DNA of 64,000 bases from Sorghum bicolor (GCF_000003195.3 NC_012878.2:38440751-38504750); one strand, 5' to 3'; shown: positions 1-11,953, counted from the first letter of the stretch. Program-made: numbers and translations. Notes: a model not told the origin generated them from the letters alone.

Positions 1-185
1 TCTATCCAAAAAACCCTAAGGATGGGTTGTTACACAAGTTTGGCGGCGGGATTTATCCCGTGGAATATTCTAGAGGCACTTTTGACTCCTATATAAATAG
101 ACCCCTGACATCAGCTTTCAACACCAATTCATTCATTCATTCTTTCCTTCCTCAATTAGAGCTTGCTTAGTCTCTCGATACTCCA
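1..185 (+). promoter_or_regulatory. Promoter and 5' leader of the accessory ORF in element A1
   Basis: A good TATA box (TATAAATA, 92-99) lies about 90 bases before the ATG at 186. A CT- and ATTC-rich leader without an upstream ATG follows, as in plant core promoters. It sits inside a retrotransposon, upstream of a non-gag/pol ORF, so that ORF may have its own transcript. That use is inference; the TATA box and leader are seen directly. Confidence 0.5.
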
Positions 186-815
186 ATGGCCGACGAGTTC
201 AACCCCGATTGGAAGATCGTTCCATACGACCTTAATAAGCAGCCCAAGGAAGATCCACATGCCTACGCGCTCGTGCCAGCCAACACAGAGCGACAGCTAG
301 CAGCCATGCCATCACGCCACCGCAGCTCCACCCAATCCTACTATGCCCAACCAGTTCTCACTGCACTGCCACAGCCCCTTCTTCTCAAGGGGCCATCAGC
401 TAAGCAGGAGGCAATCGTCAAGGTGCGAGCCAGGACGAGGGTCATGCCGCCCAAGCCCAATGAGATTGTTGTAGGCGTCATGACCAACAGGAGCGGTGAG
501 ATCAGCAGCCTCCGCTACACCATGGAGGAAGAGAGGCCCTACTTCGAGAGAATCAGAGCAGCGAAGGTTCGCTTCATCCCACCAAAGGAAGCTCTGAAGC
601 ACGCCCTCCACTCCTTCGAGACACCTCCTAAGCACCGTAAGTCTATAGCTGACACAGATAAGGAAGTCCGTGGGACAAAAAAGCTAATGATAGCGCTCTA
701 GTCCTCAGTTAACTTCCTTAATAGGCAGGTCTCTAACTTGAACACTATTGTGCTCAACCTTAGACGCGACCTTTCTAGGGCCACTGATAGGATAAAGGAG
801 CTAGAGCGCCACTGA
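186..815 (+). pseudogene. Accessory ORF of element A1, unknown function, premature stop
   Basis: The open frame runs from the ATG at 186 to a TAG at 699-701 (171 residues). The same frame then continues for 37 more codons to a TGA at 813-815, and that tail is helical with heptad-like leucines, valines and isoleucines (VSNLNTIVLNLRRDL). The TAG is therefore probably a nonsense mutation in a protein of about 209 residues. The visible protein is basic and proline-rich with no membrane segment, and I recognise no catalytic motif or family. It lies between a TATA box and an AATAAA near 948-957, so it looks like a self-contained transcription unit in the 3' part of an Athila-like element. The intact Athila copy in this window (A2) has no such ORF. 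It may be a captured host gene or an env-position ORF; neither can be shown here. Confidence 0.5.
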
Positions 816-2165
816 GCTGTTCAGATTAGATCTTGAGGCTTGTATCTTAGTTATTCATTATTAGATTCGATTAGATTCGGCTTAGATTCATTATTAGATT
901 CGTTTCATTATTTATTAGTTAGATTGATTGTAATAAATGCCTCAAGAGAATAAATAAAGATTGTGTCATTATTATTATGCCTCGGGTGTCTCCACTTTAT
1001 TTTTATGCAAGAGAACAGGAAACAAGTATGGGGGAGATCCCCCGACATGCCGAATAAACTTCAACCGCACCTCTCCACAATTCAGGTACATACTCTGCAT
1101 GCTTTATTTATACACATACACATACATCTTGGTTCGTGCAGAATATTGTCTCTAAACATGATAAATTAAAAAAATAAAATATTTCTAATCATGATCGATC
1201 TCACTCTATGATATCTCTTGAAAACCTGCAATTAATGAAAAATCATTTTAAAACCCTATGTTACTTAAGTCATTGTGGAATATGAGATGGTAGAGTATGA
1301 GTACTTTATTCTTGATATCTTTGTCGCTTGGAGAATTCCTTTCAAAAAGTTTTAAAAATATAGCTACCATCCTCAGTGTTTTATATGCCTTTTATATACC
1401 TGCTAAACCTGAAAATATTAATTATGATAATTTAAGCTATCTGCTTTGTATTGAGTTTATTCAAAACGAGTTAGACCCTTGTTGAGAGATTTATCATACT
1501 CCTAAGATCAAGACATTTTTATTGAGAAAGATTCACTCTTCCAAAGTATTATTGCATTAGGGGCATGGGCTATGCAAAAATATGAAATTCGAGGAAATAA
1601 AAAGGAGCAAGTGCTCGGAAACCTCGCAAAAAAAATGGACAAGTGTCCGGTAGTAGAATTAGGGGTACCCCGGTATCCACCTAAGAAAAAAAATTATGAG
1701 ATGATAAAAAAATAATAGCCCATGGTCCCTCTAATAAGCAATATACCACTAAGAGTTGACAAGTTTTCAATTTTCAAAGTCTTTGATCTAAGAGTATGGC
1801 ACTCCTCTCCTCGGATCCCGTTTTGATCACGCAATAAATGCAAGGTAAGTAAGCATGAGAATTTCTGCAAATTAAAACAGCCTCGGTGAGATATACAAAA
1901 GATAAATGAGTGATCTGAGAGCGCCTATGAGGATAAAGGTATGCTAAGTTTTATTTTCAAAAATATACAAAAACTCCAAGTGATAGGGTTGAGAAGAAGA
2001 AAGGATCTCTACTTCGACCATATAATTCCCTAACTACAGTACATAGTGGACATTTTACAACACTCTGCAGGTATGAAAAGAATGCTTTACAATGTTTTAA
2101 CCCCAGTTGTTTTTCTGAACCATCCTTTTCTCGAGGTCGAGTAAAAGCCTAAGTATGGGCGAGTT
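816..2165 (+). other. 3' non-coding region and polypurine tract of element A1
   Basis: No believable gene here. AATAAA near 948-957 could end the preceding ORF. The segment from about 1030 aligns by eye with the 3' non-coding regions of A2 (20206-21449) and C (5333-6640). Shared phrases include a run GGGGGAGATCCCCC, the palindrome GGACAAGTGTCC (1637-1648) and a tract beginning ATAGCCCATGGTCCCTC. It ends in a polypurine-like tract (AAGTATGGGCGAGTT, 2151-2165) directly before the LTR. Confidence 0.7.
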
Positions 2166-3384
2166 TGTTCACGGTCCTTAAGTATTAATTTTAATCATCA
2201 AATAAACAAGGAAAAGGATCCATATGCAAGCAATACCTAGAATTAGGGTTTGATCTGACAGAATTCCACAAGTTTTGTTGTTTATCTATTTCTGCAGGGG
2301 GTTATCAGGAAATATGGAGAAAAGGCCCACACGTTGGGTTTACATAGAGATATTAACGTGTGCACCAATTTTCCTCGGTCTAGAAGAGTCCAGAAGCCAC
2401 ACGAACGAGCAGGAGGTCGAGCAGGCCCAGTAGCAGGGCGCCTGGCCTGCCCCTCAGGGTGCCCGGCCCCCTATGGTGGCCAATCAGCACGAGTCTTGTA
2501 GATTATGCTCCACTGCCTCTGAGGATCAAGGAAAACCGTTTAATTAAGGTTGATTTGATCCGATGACCCACGTTCATTTGAGAGGGCTATATAAGCAAGG
2601 CCCCTAGCCCCTGGAGGAGAGAAAACCCATTATTCATTAGCATATTTTCCAGAGAGAATTCAGAGAGAGAGGTCCCTCTAGGGTTCCAATCTCCTAGGGC
2701 TTAGCATCCAATGTGAGATTAGAATTAGTTCTTCTAGATTGAGAGAGATAGAGTGGAGGTGTAGATCAGAGGAAGCCCGGCCTGTTAGTGTCTATTCCGA
2801 GGTTGTACCTGCGGATTCAAGTCTCTTAACCTGAGGCATGCTCCTAGGATTCTTCAGTATTTCTAGTAAGTTCTTTGTTTTATTGTTCTTTGGTTTATGA
2901 GTTTACTTTGATCTCTTCGCGTAGAGTTTAGAGTAATCATCGCCTAGCGTAAACGTGGTGTTTGGGCTAGGATACTCATAGATATCCCCTGTCTAGCCGG
3001 ATTGTGGTAGTAGCGAGGAACGTGACATTTCTGTAGCTACCTTTGTAGCCCATAATCTCGTTAGCAGGATCGGTAGGGTTTATAGGTGCGGTTTGAACAT
3101 CCTCTGTGGTGTCTAGATTTCATAAGCCTTCCCAATAGAATAGTAGATCGTCCTTACCAAGGTTAGAATGAGGGCGCAGTTGTAGTCTTTTCTATACATC
3201 ACTCACATCAAATCATAGTGGTTGTAGCTTAAAGGTTAGTAGTAATAGATTTGGTTAGTCAGATGCACGCTTTCTCCTAGTGGTAAAATATAATTACGAT
3301 ACTCTCGATAACCTCCCGGGTGAAGTGCTCATTGATATCCGTGCGCTTGCGGATCATTTCGTGATGGTGTTACCAAATATGAAC
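2166..3384 (+). mobile_element. 3' LTR of Athila-like element A1
   Basis: It begins TGTTCACGGTCC directly after a polypurine tract. It matches the LTRs of A2 and C over many blocks, for example the stretch around GGGTTATCAGGAAATATGG and the near-terminal GTGCGCTTGCGGAT. The right end is degraded: the expected ATATCAACA reads roughly ATATGAAC, so the boundary is uncertain by a few bases. Size (about 1.2 kb) agrees with the 1280-bp A2 LTR. The 5' LTR and coding part lie left of the window. Confidence 0.8.
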
Positions 3385-3818
3385 TGTTGCAGTGTTGAGT
3401 CATGTTTGGAAATTCTCTAGATGCTTGATCTCCCAATGTCTGCCCGACGAACATCTGCTTATTCCCGACAGGAACAAAATATGTCGGTCCTCTATTCTGA
3501 ATATCCAAATTGAAACCTTCCTTTATAGCATTAGTAATACCATTTAGTAATATTTCATTATGATTAGCATGGCTTTACTGATAGTTTCACTCATAGCTTG
3601 ATGTTGGAGCTAAATTGTAGGGTCACGTTCTCCTTCCAAAATCACTCTTGGGAAAAGAATCTTCTGGTATACCATCTTGTCTCTGGTCCTACTGAAGGAA
3701 AGCAAGCACTTCTCTTGGTATTGATTCACAACGGTTTTAGCCAATTCCGTCAGCGAATCTGGGAGTTAATCCAGAGTGACATTGAGCACGTTCTCATTCT
3801 CTATGTTGATGATTGATG
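3385..3818 (-). pseudogene. gag: Degenerate N-terminal gag of Tat-like element H
   Basis: Read on the minus strand directly downstream of a primer binding site, the translation shows a recognisable gag N-terminus (residues like LTELAKTVVNQYQEKC, then FVPVGNKQMF) but with several stop codons. The same arrangement of LTR, PBS and short N-terminal helix is seen in the better preserved gag of element F. The fragment stops abruptly where the A1 LTR ends, which suggests that A1 inserted into H, or that H was deleted at that point. Not functional. Confidence 0.6.
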
Positions 3819-3836
3819 GTCCCACTCGGCATGCCA
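3819..3836 (-). promoter_or_regulatory. Primer binding site of element H
   Basis: On the minus strand it reads TGGCATGCCGAGTGGGACC, 8 bases inside the LTR. It is nearly the same as the PBS of B1, E and F (TGGCACGCCCAGTGGGAC), so H belongs to the same broad Tat group. Which tRNA it pairs with was not determined. Confidence 0.65.
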
Positions 3837-3843
3837 AAAGATG

Positions 3844-5332
3844 TGTTGGTGCAAAAATTGGTTTCTCACACCAACAATTTCGGGGGCTCTCAGAGGGAGT
3901 GCAGGAGCTGGAGTCCTAGACCTCCTAAGCCACAAACACACGAGCTTGGTGAATGGATTCTAGGGCGTACCAGTTAATTTGACCTAAAAATTGACAAGGT
4001 GAAAGTTCAAACGTCAAATTAAGGAACCTGTCGGTTATTGCCAAACAGTTCCAAGATATATGGCTTTGAGAAGCCGTTGAGCAGACGAAATTAACTAGAA
4101 AGTCAACACCTTGGAATGATGCAAAAAGATAAACGTTATCAATTATACTAAGCAAATGCATCTTTCAGGTGTAAATTATCGGATAGGCTATTTAGCCAAT
4201 ACGCTTGTGTATAAAAATAAGAGATAGATTGTATGTATTATCCTTTTATTCATTAAATAAACAATAGCTTACTAAAACTGGTCTAACGGCTTGCGATTTC
4301 AATAAATTACTTTCATAATCTGTATTAAATCTATATTCACCTGGTCTAACGGCTAGCGGGCTTCAATAAATCCAACACAGACTACTAGTTCATTTAATGC
4401 ATAAGTAGACTCATACACACGCGCTATTTGTTAAAGCTTAACTGGATCGACTATTTTAGCCGATACAGGGCCCATGAGGCACGAACAAGGTCTATCTATG
4501 TTGTTATAATTGGATTTAGTTGTTGATGCTAGAACTAACCATAACAAAATAGATATCTCGAATGCACAATAGGTAAGGATCAAGGTTAACAAGCTAGCTA
4601 TCTTTTATTTGCTTAATGATTATAATTTGCTTTAAAGCTCGTAAATAAGCATTTAGATTTGAAGGTCAAACCAACTTGTTAGGCCTTGATCGGGCAGAAT
4701 ATTGTTACAATAAATAAAAACATTAAACTTTGAGTAATATTGATAACTTAATGAATCTATTAAATTGCCAATTTAATAGAGCTGATAACTAATTTGAACC
4801 ATAATTCATAAGAGATTGAAGCAATGCAGCCTTACAAACATGATTCAAATCGATAACTAGTTCATAATTAAGCTTGACTTGAGGTCAAATGATGCAGCCA
4901 TGACAAACTGAACATGAACCATGACAATACTTACAAGCAAACCGAAGGTCAAATTCAACCGATGCAGCTCGATTTGTTGAAGGTGTCGTCGAGATCAAGT
5001 TTTACTCCTCCTAAGGTTGGTGGTCGGAGCCAAAAGGGTTTGTATTCTGATTGTGTATATTTTTACAAGGATCGGCTTCCTAATATTTATAGTCCAGAGT
5101 CCTAGTCTCATGTCCTAATATGACTCTTTCCTCAAAAAGGTAACTTGGACCCTAACTTTCCCTTTCTAATCGAACCCGATACGTCTTCTTTCGTCTTGCC
5201 TTGTTCCGACATCCTTCTGATCGACTAATTCCTTTGTGCCTTCATTTAGTCGATCCACTTATCTGGTTGTCCCTCCTTCCGCAAAGCAGGCCCACTTGGC
5301 AGTTTCTTGTCTCGCCAAATTTGCGATTAACA
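3844..5332 (-). mobile_element. 5' LTR of Tat-like element H (minus strand)
   Basis: In plus orientation it starts TGTTGGTGCAAAA beside the PBS and ends GCGATTAACA, giving terminal TG...CA in both orientations. The inner 200 bases resemble the B-family LTRs (a phrase near CCAGTTAATTTGACC against CCAGCCGATTTGACC). At 1489 bp it is twice the B-family length. Directly after it begins sequence related to the 3' non-coding region of Athila-like elements, so H probably inserted into C. Confidence 0.6.
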
Positions 5333-6640
5333 CCAGGGGTGGGGCCTCCTGGTTCCTACTTTGAACCATGGTCAGGTATGATTTCTTTAAGTCGCAAATT
5401 TTTATTATTGTTGTTGTTTCGATTCGGAATGAAATATCTCTAGTTAAACCACCCTATACATAAATATTGAAAAGATATTTTATTCATGACCACAAGATAG
5501 ACTCACACCATGATAATTCTTGGGAATTCCTATTGGTATTGGGAACTTTTATTATAGGAACCCCATATCACTTAAGTTGTTGTGGAAATAGAGATAGTAT
5601 GAATATGAGAACTTGATTTCTAATGTCCAGTCATTTGGAGAATTTATTTTCAAAAATCTTAAAATTATTATCTACACTTCTCTATAGCAAGAATTAATAT
5701 CCTACTAGTGCCATGCATGATATAGATAAACTAGCTCATAAGCTACTTGTTTTGTATTGAGTTTTGTCAAACCTTGTTGACCTATGTTGAGTAGATTTTC
5801 ATGCTCTCAAGATCAAGATCACGTACACCCACATACATCTGCCATTCCTACACTAGGAATGCACACAAACATGCCTTTCCATCCACAAAATGTTTTACTC
5901 ATACATTGGGAGAAAACACAAAAAGAGTCTTGGTAGGAATACTTGCTCTAAGTTCTTTAAAGTCTTTCTCAATTTTTTTTGGTTACAGAAGAGAGCTATG
6001 TGGCTATGCAAAATAAAGTATTGAAAAAATGGACAAGTGTCCAAGAAAGAAAAAGAAGAATAAAATAAAGAGATAGCCCATACCATCCTTTGTAAAGATC
6101 ATAAATGTTTTAGAGGAAGAAGACATTCTGAAAGAGCAAAGTAGAATTAGGATTGGCCACTATAAACTTTCACACACATGCACTTCTTGATCTAAGAGTA
6201 TGCTTTTCCCCTCCATAGATCTAAGTACTGACTTAGCAAAATATGCAAGATAAGTATGCTATTTCCTTGAATTACCTTCAACTCCATATAAACCTTTATA
6301 GAGTAGGATACATATGAGGCATAGATCATACATGCCTTGGTGAGTTCCACAATACCACTTACTGAGCGATTCGAGTGTGATACATGATGAAGAAGGGTAA
6401 GCTAAGTTTTTATTTGCAAAATATTATAAAAAACTCCAAGTGATAGGACTAAAGGAAAAGGGAACTCTATTATATACTATTCCATCCTTAATTTCCCAAA
6501 GTTTTGTGATAGACACTTTGAATCCCGCAGTATAGGTTTGACTTGGAATAAATCTATTGGTGATGTCGGGATTGAGGTTATGATTAAAATGATCTATTCT
6601 TTTTCCTCGAGGATGAACAAATGCCAAGTGTGGGGGAGTT
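5333..6640 (+). other. 3' non-coding region and polypurine tract of Athila-like element C
   Basis: No gene seen. The order of motifs matches the same regions of A1 and A2: a G-rich run near 5337, the phrase around TTTGTATTGAGTTT (5750-5766), the palindrome GGACAAGTGTCC (6031-6042), ATAGCCCAT and finally AAGTGTGGGGGAGTT (6626-6640), a clear polypurine tract abutting the LTR. Its coding part is not visible; the left end is cut by the LTR of H. Confidence 0.7.
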
Positions 6641-7203
6641 TGTTGATGGTAGATAACTTCTAATTTTAACCGTCAACTAAACATGAAAATAGATCTTTTT
6701 GGAAGCACTTAGTAGATATAGGGTTATCACTAATAGAATTCCATGAGTTTTGGTGAATATCTATTTCTGTAGGGTGTTAGCTAAAACAACCAAAGATGGT
6801 CCACATGTTAGATATACATAGAGAGAATATGTGAACGTCAACTCAGGAACAATCTAGAAGACTAGAGGAGCCACCACCTACAAGCTAGAGCCCACCTGAT
6901 AGAGGCCAGGGGCGAGTGCCCCTGATAGGTGGGGCGGCCGCTCGGGGGTAAGAGCCAATCAGGTTCCACCTCGTGGATCCTACATCTACCGTCTTTGAGG
7001 AGTAATCTTGGCCATCCATCAAGGACGGTTTGATCTGAGGGCTGTGGTGCTTCCTAGGGGGCTATAAATACAACCCTGACCCCCTAGGGAGGAGCTAATT
7101 CTGAATCCCTAATTTATATTTTCCAAAGAGAATTAGTTACAGAGGGGTCCCTCAAATGGATCTATCTCTATAGGAATATAGTAACAAGAGAGATTGAGAG
7201 AGT
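6641..7203 (+). mobile_element. 3' LTR of element C, left part (split by B1)
   Basis: It starts TGTTGATGGTAG directly after the polypurine tract and follows the A1 and A2 LTRs block by block, including the segment around TTTCTGTAGGGTGTTAGC and a TATAAATACAACCC near 7063. It stops in the middle of the LTR exactly where the B1 terminus TGTTGGTGC begins. The rest of the LTR reappears at 27215-27800. Confidence 0.85.
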
Positions 7204-7924
7204 TGTTGGTGCAAAAGTGGATCTACAAACACAAAGGGCAAATACCCGATTCAACGTTAAGGCGTGCCAGCCGATTTGACCTTACAACCGACAAAGGTGA
7301 TAACTCAAATACTTTTTGGTCCCGACAACAGCGATGCGCCCGGATGCCACGGCCAAGAGGTATTCACACGGAACTTGAGAACTCGCCGAGTTTAACTTGA
7401 TGAATTCCTAAGAACTCGTAAGTAAAAAGAAAATACGTGAGTTGACAAAGTCGTCGAAAAGTAGATGCTGGAATAGATGTAAAAACTTGTGTTTGATTGA
7501 TTGGATTGTCTTTTGCATCGTGACTAGGCCCATATTTATATCATGTCCTAAAGAGTTACTATCAAGCACGACTAAGACTCTAATTCCAAACTAAACGGAA
7601 TCTGTATACAAAACAAACTCCTAATAATTATGGAAAACAACAATCTATCTATCCTAGGCGATCGGCACATCACCGTCAATTTCCTAACGATTCTCACGTC
7701 TTCCTCCATCATCATCGGCATATCATCATCCATCGACATCGGCAACCGCTAATATCAACCATCGGCAAAGGCCAACCACCATCCCTGGACCTGGTCGTAT
7801 CCTATTGCTTTATCATCAGCATTATAACCCATCGGTAATTCCCTTGTCAACCATTCATTACTTTTTCGCCTGCCGATCTTCATTTCATTAATTTCTAGAT
7901 ACGTGTCCAAAAACGGTGTCAACA
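7204..7924 (-). mobile_element. 3' LTR of element B1
   Basis: In plus orientation it reads TGTTGGTGCAAAAG...GGTGTCAACA, so in sense it is TG...CA with the start TGTTGACACCG shared by E and F. The sense strand carries a TATA box like the one seen at TATAAATATAG in E and F. It matches the copies at 26558, 31874, 44312 and 54141. Confidence 0.92.
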
Positions 7925-7945
7925 CATGCCTCCAATTTCGGAGTA
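7925..7945 (-). other. Polypurine tract of B1
   Basis: The sense strand just before the LTR reads AAATTGGAGGCATG; the B2 counterpart is AAAATTGGGGGCATG. Position and purine content fit a plus-strand primer. Confidence 0.6.
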
Positions 7946-8294
7946 TAAAATCATTAATGCTCCAGAATTCTCTCATAGTAATGATGCCCTTTTTTTGCCA
8001 TTATTTCCTTCTGACAGCAATTAATTACCAAATCCAAACAACCTTAACCTAGATCTCCAGCATGCACCTTGAATGTCTCAACTCCTCGAACCAAATCTCC
8101 CAAACACCCGCTCATCGGCAACTTTTCTGTTAGAGTGGACTGCCGGAGAACTTGCATAGTAAAATATCTCCCAAAATCATGACCGCTTGCTGTCAAATCA
8201 CCTACACAATCCCTTGATTACCATGCGAACAGTTACCATATCCACCTGAACACCCTCGAATTTCATGGATACGGCGAAGAGATAAGTCAGAAAT

Positions 8295-8474
8295 ACCCCT
8301 GCTCACTTTATCCTATAAATACTTCCTTCCTCGGCACTCCTTCTCCACCTTGTCATCCTACATCCTCCAAACCCATCTCTCTGGCGGCGGCATAGTTGAA
8401 GAACCCAAGAACTCCAGCAAAAATCTTCCCCAACGGTTCTCCAAGTCCCCGATCTTCCTCTTCTACGGGAAGAA
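8295..8474 (+). promoter_or_regulatory. Promoter and leader of the B1 accessory gene (antisense to the element)
   Basis: A TATA box in the phrase CTTTATCCTATAAATAC (about 8308-8324) lies about 155 bases before the ATG at 8475, with a C/T-rich leader between. The same phrase is conserved in B2 (about 32995-33012). This supports an independent promoter directed away from the 3' LTR. Upstream bases 7946-8294 hold no gene I can see. Confidence 0.6.
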
Positions 8475-11400
8475 ATGGCCGTCAACTTCATCGTCCCTGA
8501 GGTTAATCTATTTCCATCTTTCTTCTCTTTGCCGTACTTTTTACATTTTGCAAGTCTACTTACTTAGCATTTTCTTTCTTTCTTTTTCTCTGTTCTTCCA
8601 ATCTTCAAACCTTTAGGAATTGAGCGAAAAAGTTGTCATCCCCACCGAGCAACCCCATCTCCAATGCCTCGGTCCATTGGGTGACCCAGATCCCACTGAT
8701 TTGATCAACGCAGAAACCAATAGAATACCCTTTAGGGCCGAAAATTTTTCATTAGATCTGTGGAAAGATACCTTTCGATCTTGGCCAAGTTCCACCAAGG
8801 GATGGAAAGACTGGTTCTTGAGAGTTAGCAATACGAATGAAGTACACTGGGGTGAACGCAAATTAGATCAGTGCATCAGGCTATCTACTGCCGATATGGA
8901 TAGAAGTGAGTCACTACTGATAGCTGCTTCATACTTCTTGTCAGATACTCTCAATGCTTTCCTTTTTGGTCACGGCCCTGCTTCTCCCACTCTTGCCAAT
9001 GTACTCATGCTCACCGGCTTAGACATCGCAACTGCCGATGATGGTCATTTGTTCGACCGCAATGCCAAACGTAAAGTAGAAACCCGCAACATCGGCGGTT
9101 GGTCAGGGTATATCTAGAAGTACTAGAGAACGGGACCAGTCAATCAGAGGGAACATGCCATTTTCCTGAACGTGTGGCTGGATAAGTTCATCTTTTGTGG
9201 CCGATCGGTAGGACCAACTTCCATCTACCTATCGGTCGCAGAAAGATTAGCCGATGGCGGCAGATTCCCTCTTGGCCGATACTTGTTCGGTTCTGTTTAC
9301 CACCTCCTCCATCAAGTAGCTAAGAAGCTCCTACTAGGTGAATCCATCGGCAACTTAGGAGGCCCCTGGTGGTTCATCTATATGTGGCTCAATGTCCATA
9401 TGCACAAATGCCTTCGGTTTGATTTCTTTGCACATCAATTTCCCAAAGACATCGCCGAAGATTATGAACGGGCCGACGATGAATCAGCAACTCACTCACC
9501 CCTCAACTATGGTGAAGCTGCCATAGTTCTCCCTGGCACCGGCTACAACGAAAACCAGATCGGCCGATTCTTCCAAACCTTGTATGATGGCCTCACCAAA
9601 GATCAGCGAGCTTGGATGCCTTATGAAGATCCAGAAACTAGATTCCCACACACCTTCCATCGTTTCGACGATGCTCTCAACAAGGATAATGGCTTGATGA
9701 TGGCAATCATCACTCCGAGGGCCATCCCAGTGAACACCTTTGGTAGTGGGAAAAACACCAAGCCCACCTTTACAACCCATCGGTACTAGCTCGCCAACAA
9801 GCTTTTGGCCAACTGCCGATCAGACTCTTTTACGCCGATGTGGTGAAGTCAAGGGAGATCATAACCAGTGGGCTTGAACGGATAAGGATAGCCCAACTCT
9901 AGCCAAATGCTGATACGACGGACGTCGATCTATCGGCCTGGGTGCCAGCTTTCTTTATTACTCAGTTGTACAAACATTGGTGGGAGGAATGGAAGGAGCT
10001 TCTGTTCAGTGCATCGGCCCATACATACCGCAGCATGATCGACCCCGACTATAAAGTCCCCGATAACATTGTAAGTCTTTTACCGATACTTTGATTCCTC
10101 TGTTATTTCTGATCCTATTGGCAACTTATTTGTTTTCTGTTTATTTCAACAGGTCGATAACCCAGTACCGACAATCAGCAGGAGTGGAAGGTCGATCGAA
10201 CTCCTTCCATCAGGCCCAATCTCTCTGATCGGCCATAATGCACCAAGCCTAGCAGTCCTGATGCATCGGAATGTGCGCTTCAAGAAGACCACCAAACGAT
10301 CGAAAGTATCCCCAACGTTTGCTGTTGCCACCCTAGCACAAGCTTTCAAGGTAAAACTCTTAACAATAATTTTATACCGAATTCATCCCACACTCACTTC
10401 ATCCTTTTAGGGCACATCGGCTGCAACAAGAACTTCATCGGTAATTTTTATCCTTCAGCTAACTTCCATTGGTTATTCTTTTATATTTCTACCCATAAAA
10501 CTTTGGTTGTTGTAACAGCAAACCAGTAAATTGGCTAAGACCAGAAGCGCTCAAACGTCAAGTGCCGATGCCCCCCAGCCCAGCCAAGCTCCGACCAAGA
10601 GAAAGGGTCCCAAAAGTACCAAGACCCAGCCAAAGTGCTAGAAGACAGCACCATCCTCTCCTCCTCGTCCAGTATCTCCGATCCAGGTAGCATCATCCCC
10701 TTCTCCACCGGAAACTCAGACACAAGAAGCAACTTCTCCCCCTCAACTAGCACTTCAGCCACAAGAAGCACCAGCCGACGTTTCTGAACAGATTGCCGAT
10801 CTGGCTGATCTGGGCACATCATCGGCAGCTCCCTCAAAACAGATCATCATCATACCCCCTCAAGGTAAAGTACTAACCATAGAATTATTACCGATGAATT
10901 TGTTTCACAAACTATAATCATCTGTGTAACTTTCCACTTGAAGTCATTTCATCGGCAACTTCAGCCGATCAAACCATAGTACCAACTGCATCTTCACACC
11001 AGAGGCATGAAATCACTTTGAAGCAAGTAAGTTATTTGATCTCTAGCCTTTATATTATTAATACTTGATCTTTGAGCAACTCATCCTCTTTCCCTTTTTA
11101 GGAACAGGACTCTCCAAATAGCTTGTTCTCTTTTGCCATCGACATTTCCGATGATGAAGGCGAAGAAGCAAGCTCTTCTCAGGCAGTGGGAATCTCATCG
11201 GCAGAGATTAAAGCTAAGTTGGAAGACTTGTTGGCCCTGTTGCATCAAGACACGGCCTAGCTAGTAGACAATTCCGATCTGTCCAAAGCTTTGTTCAAGA
11301 CCCTCCGTGGTCAGATTCTAGCCGATGCCGAAGAGATCCTCTTTCAAGCTACCCACTTGGAAAGCCGTCAGCTTCAGTACCAGAAGGCTACTCAGCATCT

Positions 11401-11797
11401 CGCCGACAGAGTTGCTTACTCCTGGCTTGCGGAGGAAATGATGCAGGTAAAACGCACTGCCGATGAGAAGCACAAGAGCATCGGCGTCCTGCAATCCTCT
11501 CGAGATGCACTAAAGCAAAAGATTTCTGATTTATCGGCAAGAAGGGAAGCCTTGTTGGCTGAACTTAAACAAGTGGAAGAAGCCCTGATTCAAGCTCAGC
11601 AAGAAGAAAGTCAACTGCCTGAAGCGCTCAAAATCCTCCAACAAGAAATAGATACTCAAGCCCGGAAGGCGCTTGATATGAGGAAGAAGCTGAAGCCAGT
11701 TGAGGGTTCTCCCGATGAAGATACTCAAGAAATAGAAAAGGCCAACTAGATACGTCTGCATGCCATATCAACCTTACAAGGTCTACTGAATCTGTGA
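8475..11797 (+). pseudogene. Accessory gene of B1: plant-mobile-domain-like plus coiled coil, spliced, broken
   Basis: Convergent to pol. Exons with GT/AG borders read: 8475-8501 (MAVNFIVPE), 8617-10070, 10153-10350, a 30-base exon 10411-10440, 10519-10864, 10944-11026 and 11102 to the end. The large exon encodes a region like the plant mobile domain (phrases SDTLNAFLFGHGPASPTLAN and GGPWWFIYMWLN). Later exons give a Ser/Pro linker and about 200 residues of coiled coil. Breaks: in-frame TAG at 9115 and soon after, a frameshift near 9780, TAG at 11258 where B2 has CAG, and TAG at 11747, 17 codons before the final TGA. Plant mobile domains occur in host MAIN-like proteins and in transposons; a role in this element is unknown. 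Orthologous copies are in B2, E and F. Confidence 0.75.
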
Positions 11798-11855
11798 ATT
11801 CTTCATCGGCAACTTGCTTAGCTTTGCTTTCATGAACCTTAGTCATTTTGGTCTA

Positions 11856-11943
11856 GCCAATAGGATTGTTATCGGCATTAAAACTTTATGCATGGTTCCA
11901 GATACACTTAACATCCCGTCCAGTCGATAGGAATGTTATCGGC
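11856..11943. repeat. Paired inverted repeats between pol and accessory gene (B1)
   Basis: Two 21-base units at 11856-11876 and 11923-11943 follow the pattern GCCGATA-N7-TATCGGC; each B1 copy has one mismatch in the left arm. The starts are 67 bases apart. The pair lies between the 3' ends of two convergent genes, as in B2, E and F. Confidence 0.75.
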
Positions 11944-11953
11944 ATTTAAAGTT

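Noticed and set aside
3598..3816. Plus-strand ORF of 72 codons ending in LYVDD, resembling an RT motif
   Set aside because: It is antisense to the degenerate H gag and next to its primer binding site. The YVDD is chance, with no other RT motif around it.
5201..5443. Plus-strand ORF of 80 codons at the H/C junction
   Set aside because: It crosses the boundary between the H LTR and the C non-coding region and has no conserved feature.
11856..11943. The paired inverted repeats as a CRISPR array or tRNA-like gene
   Set aside because: Only two short units per copy, in a plant retrotransposon, with no spacers of array type and no cloverleaf fold.
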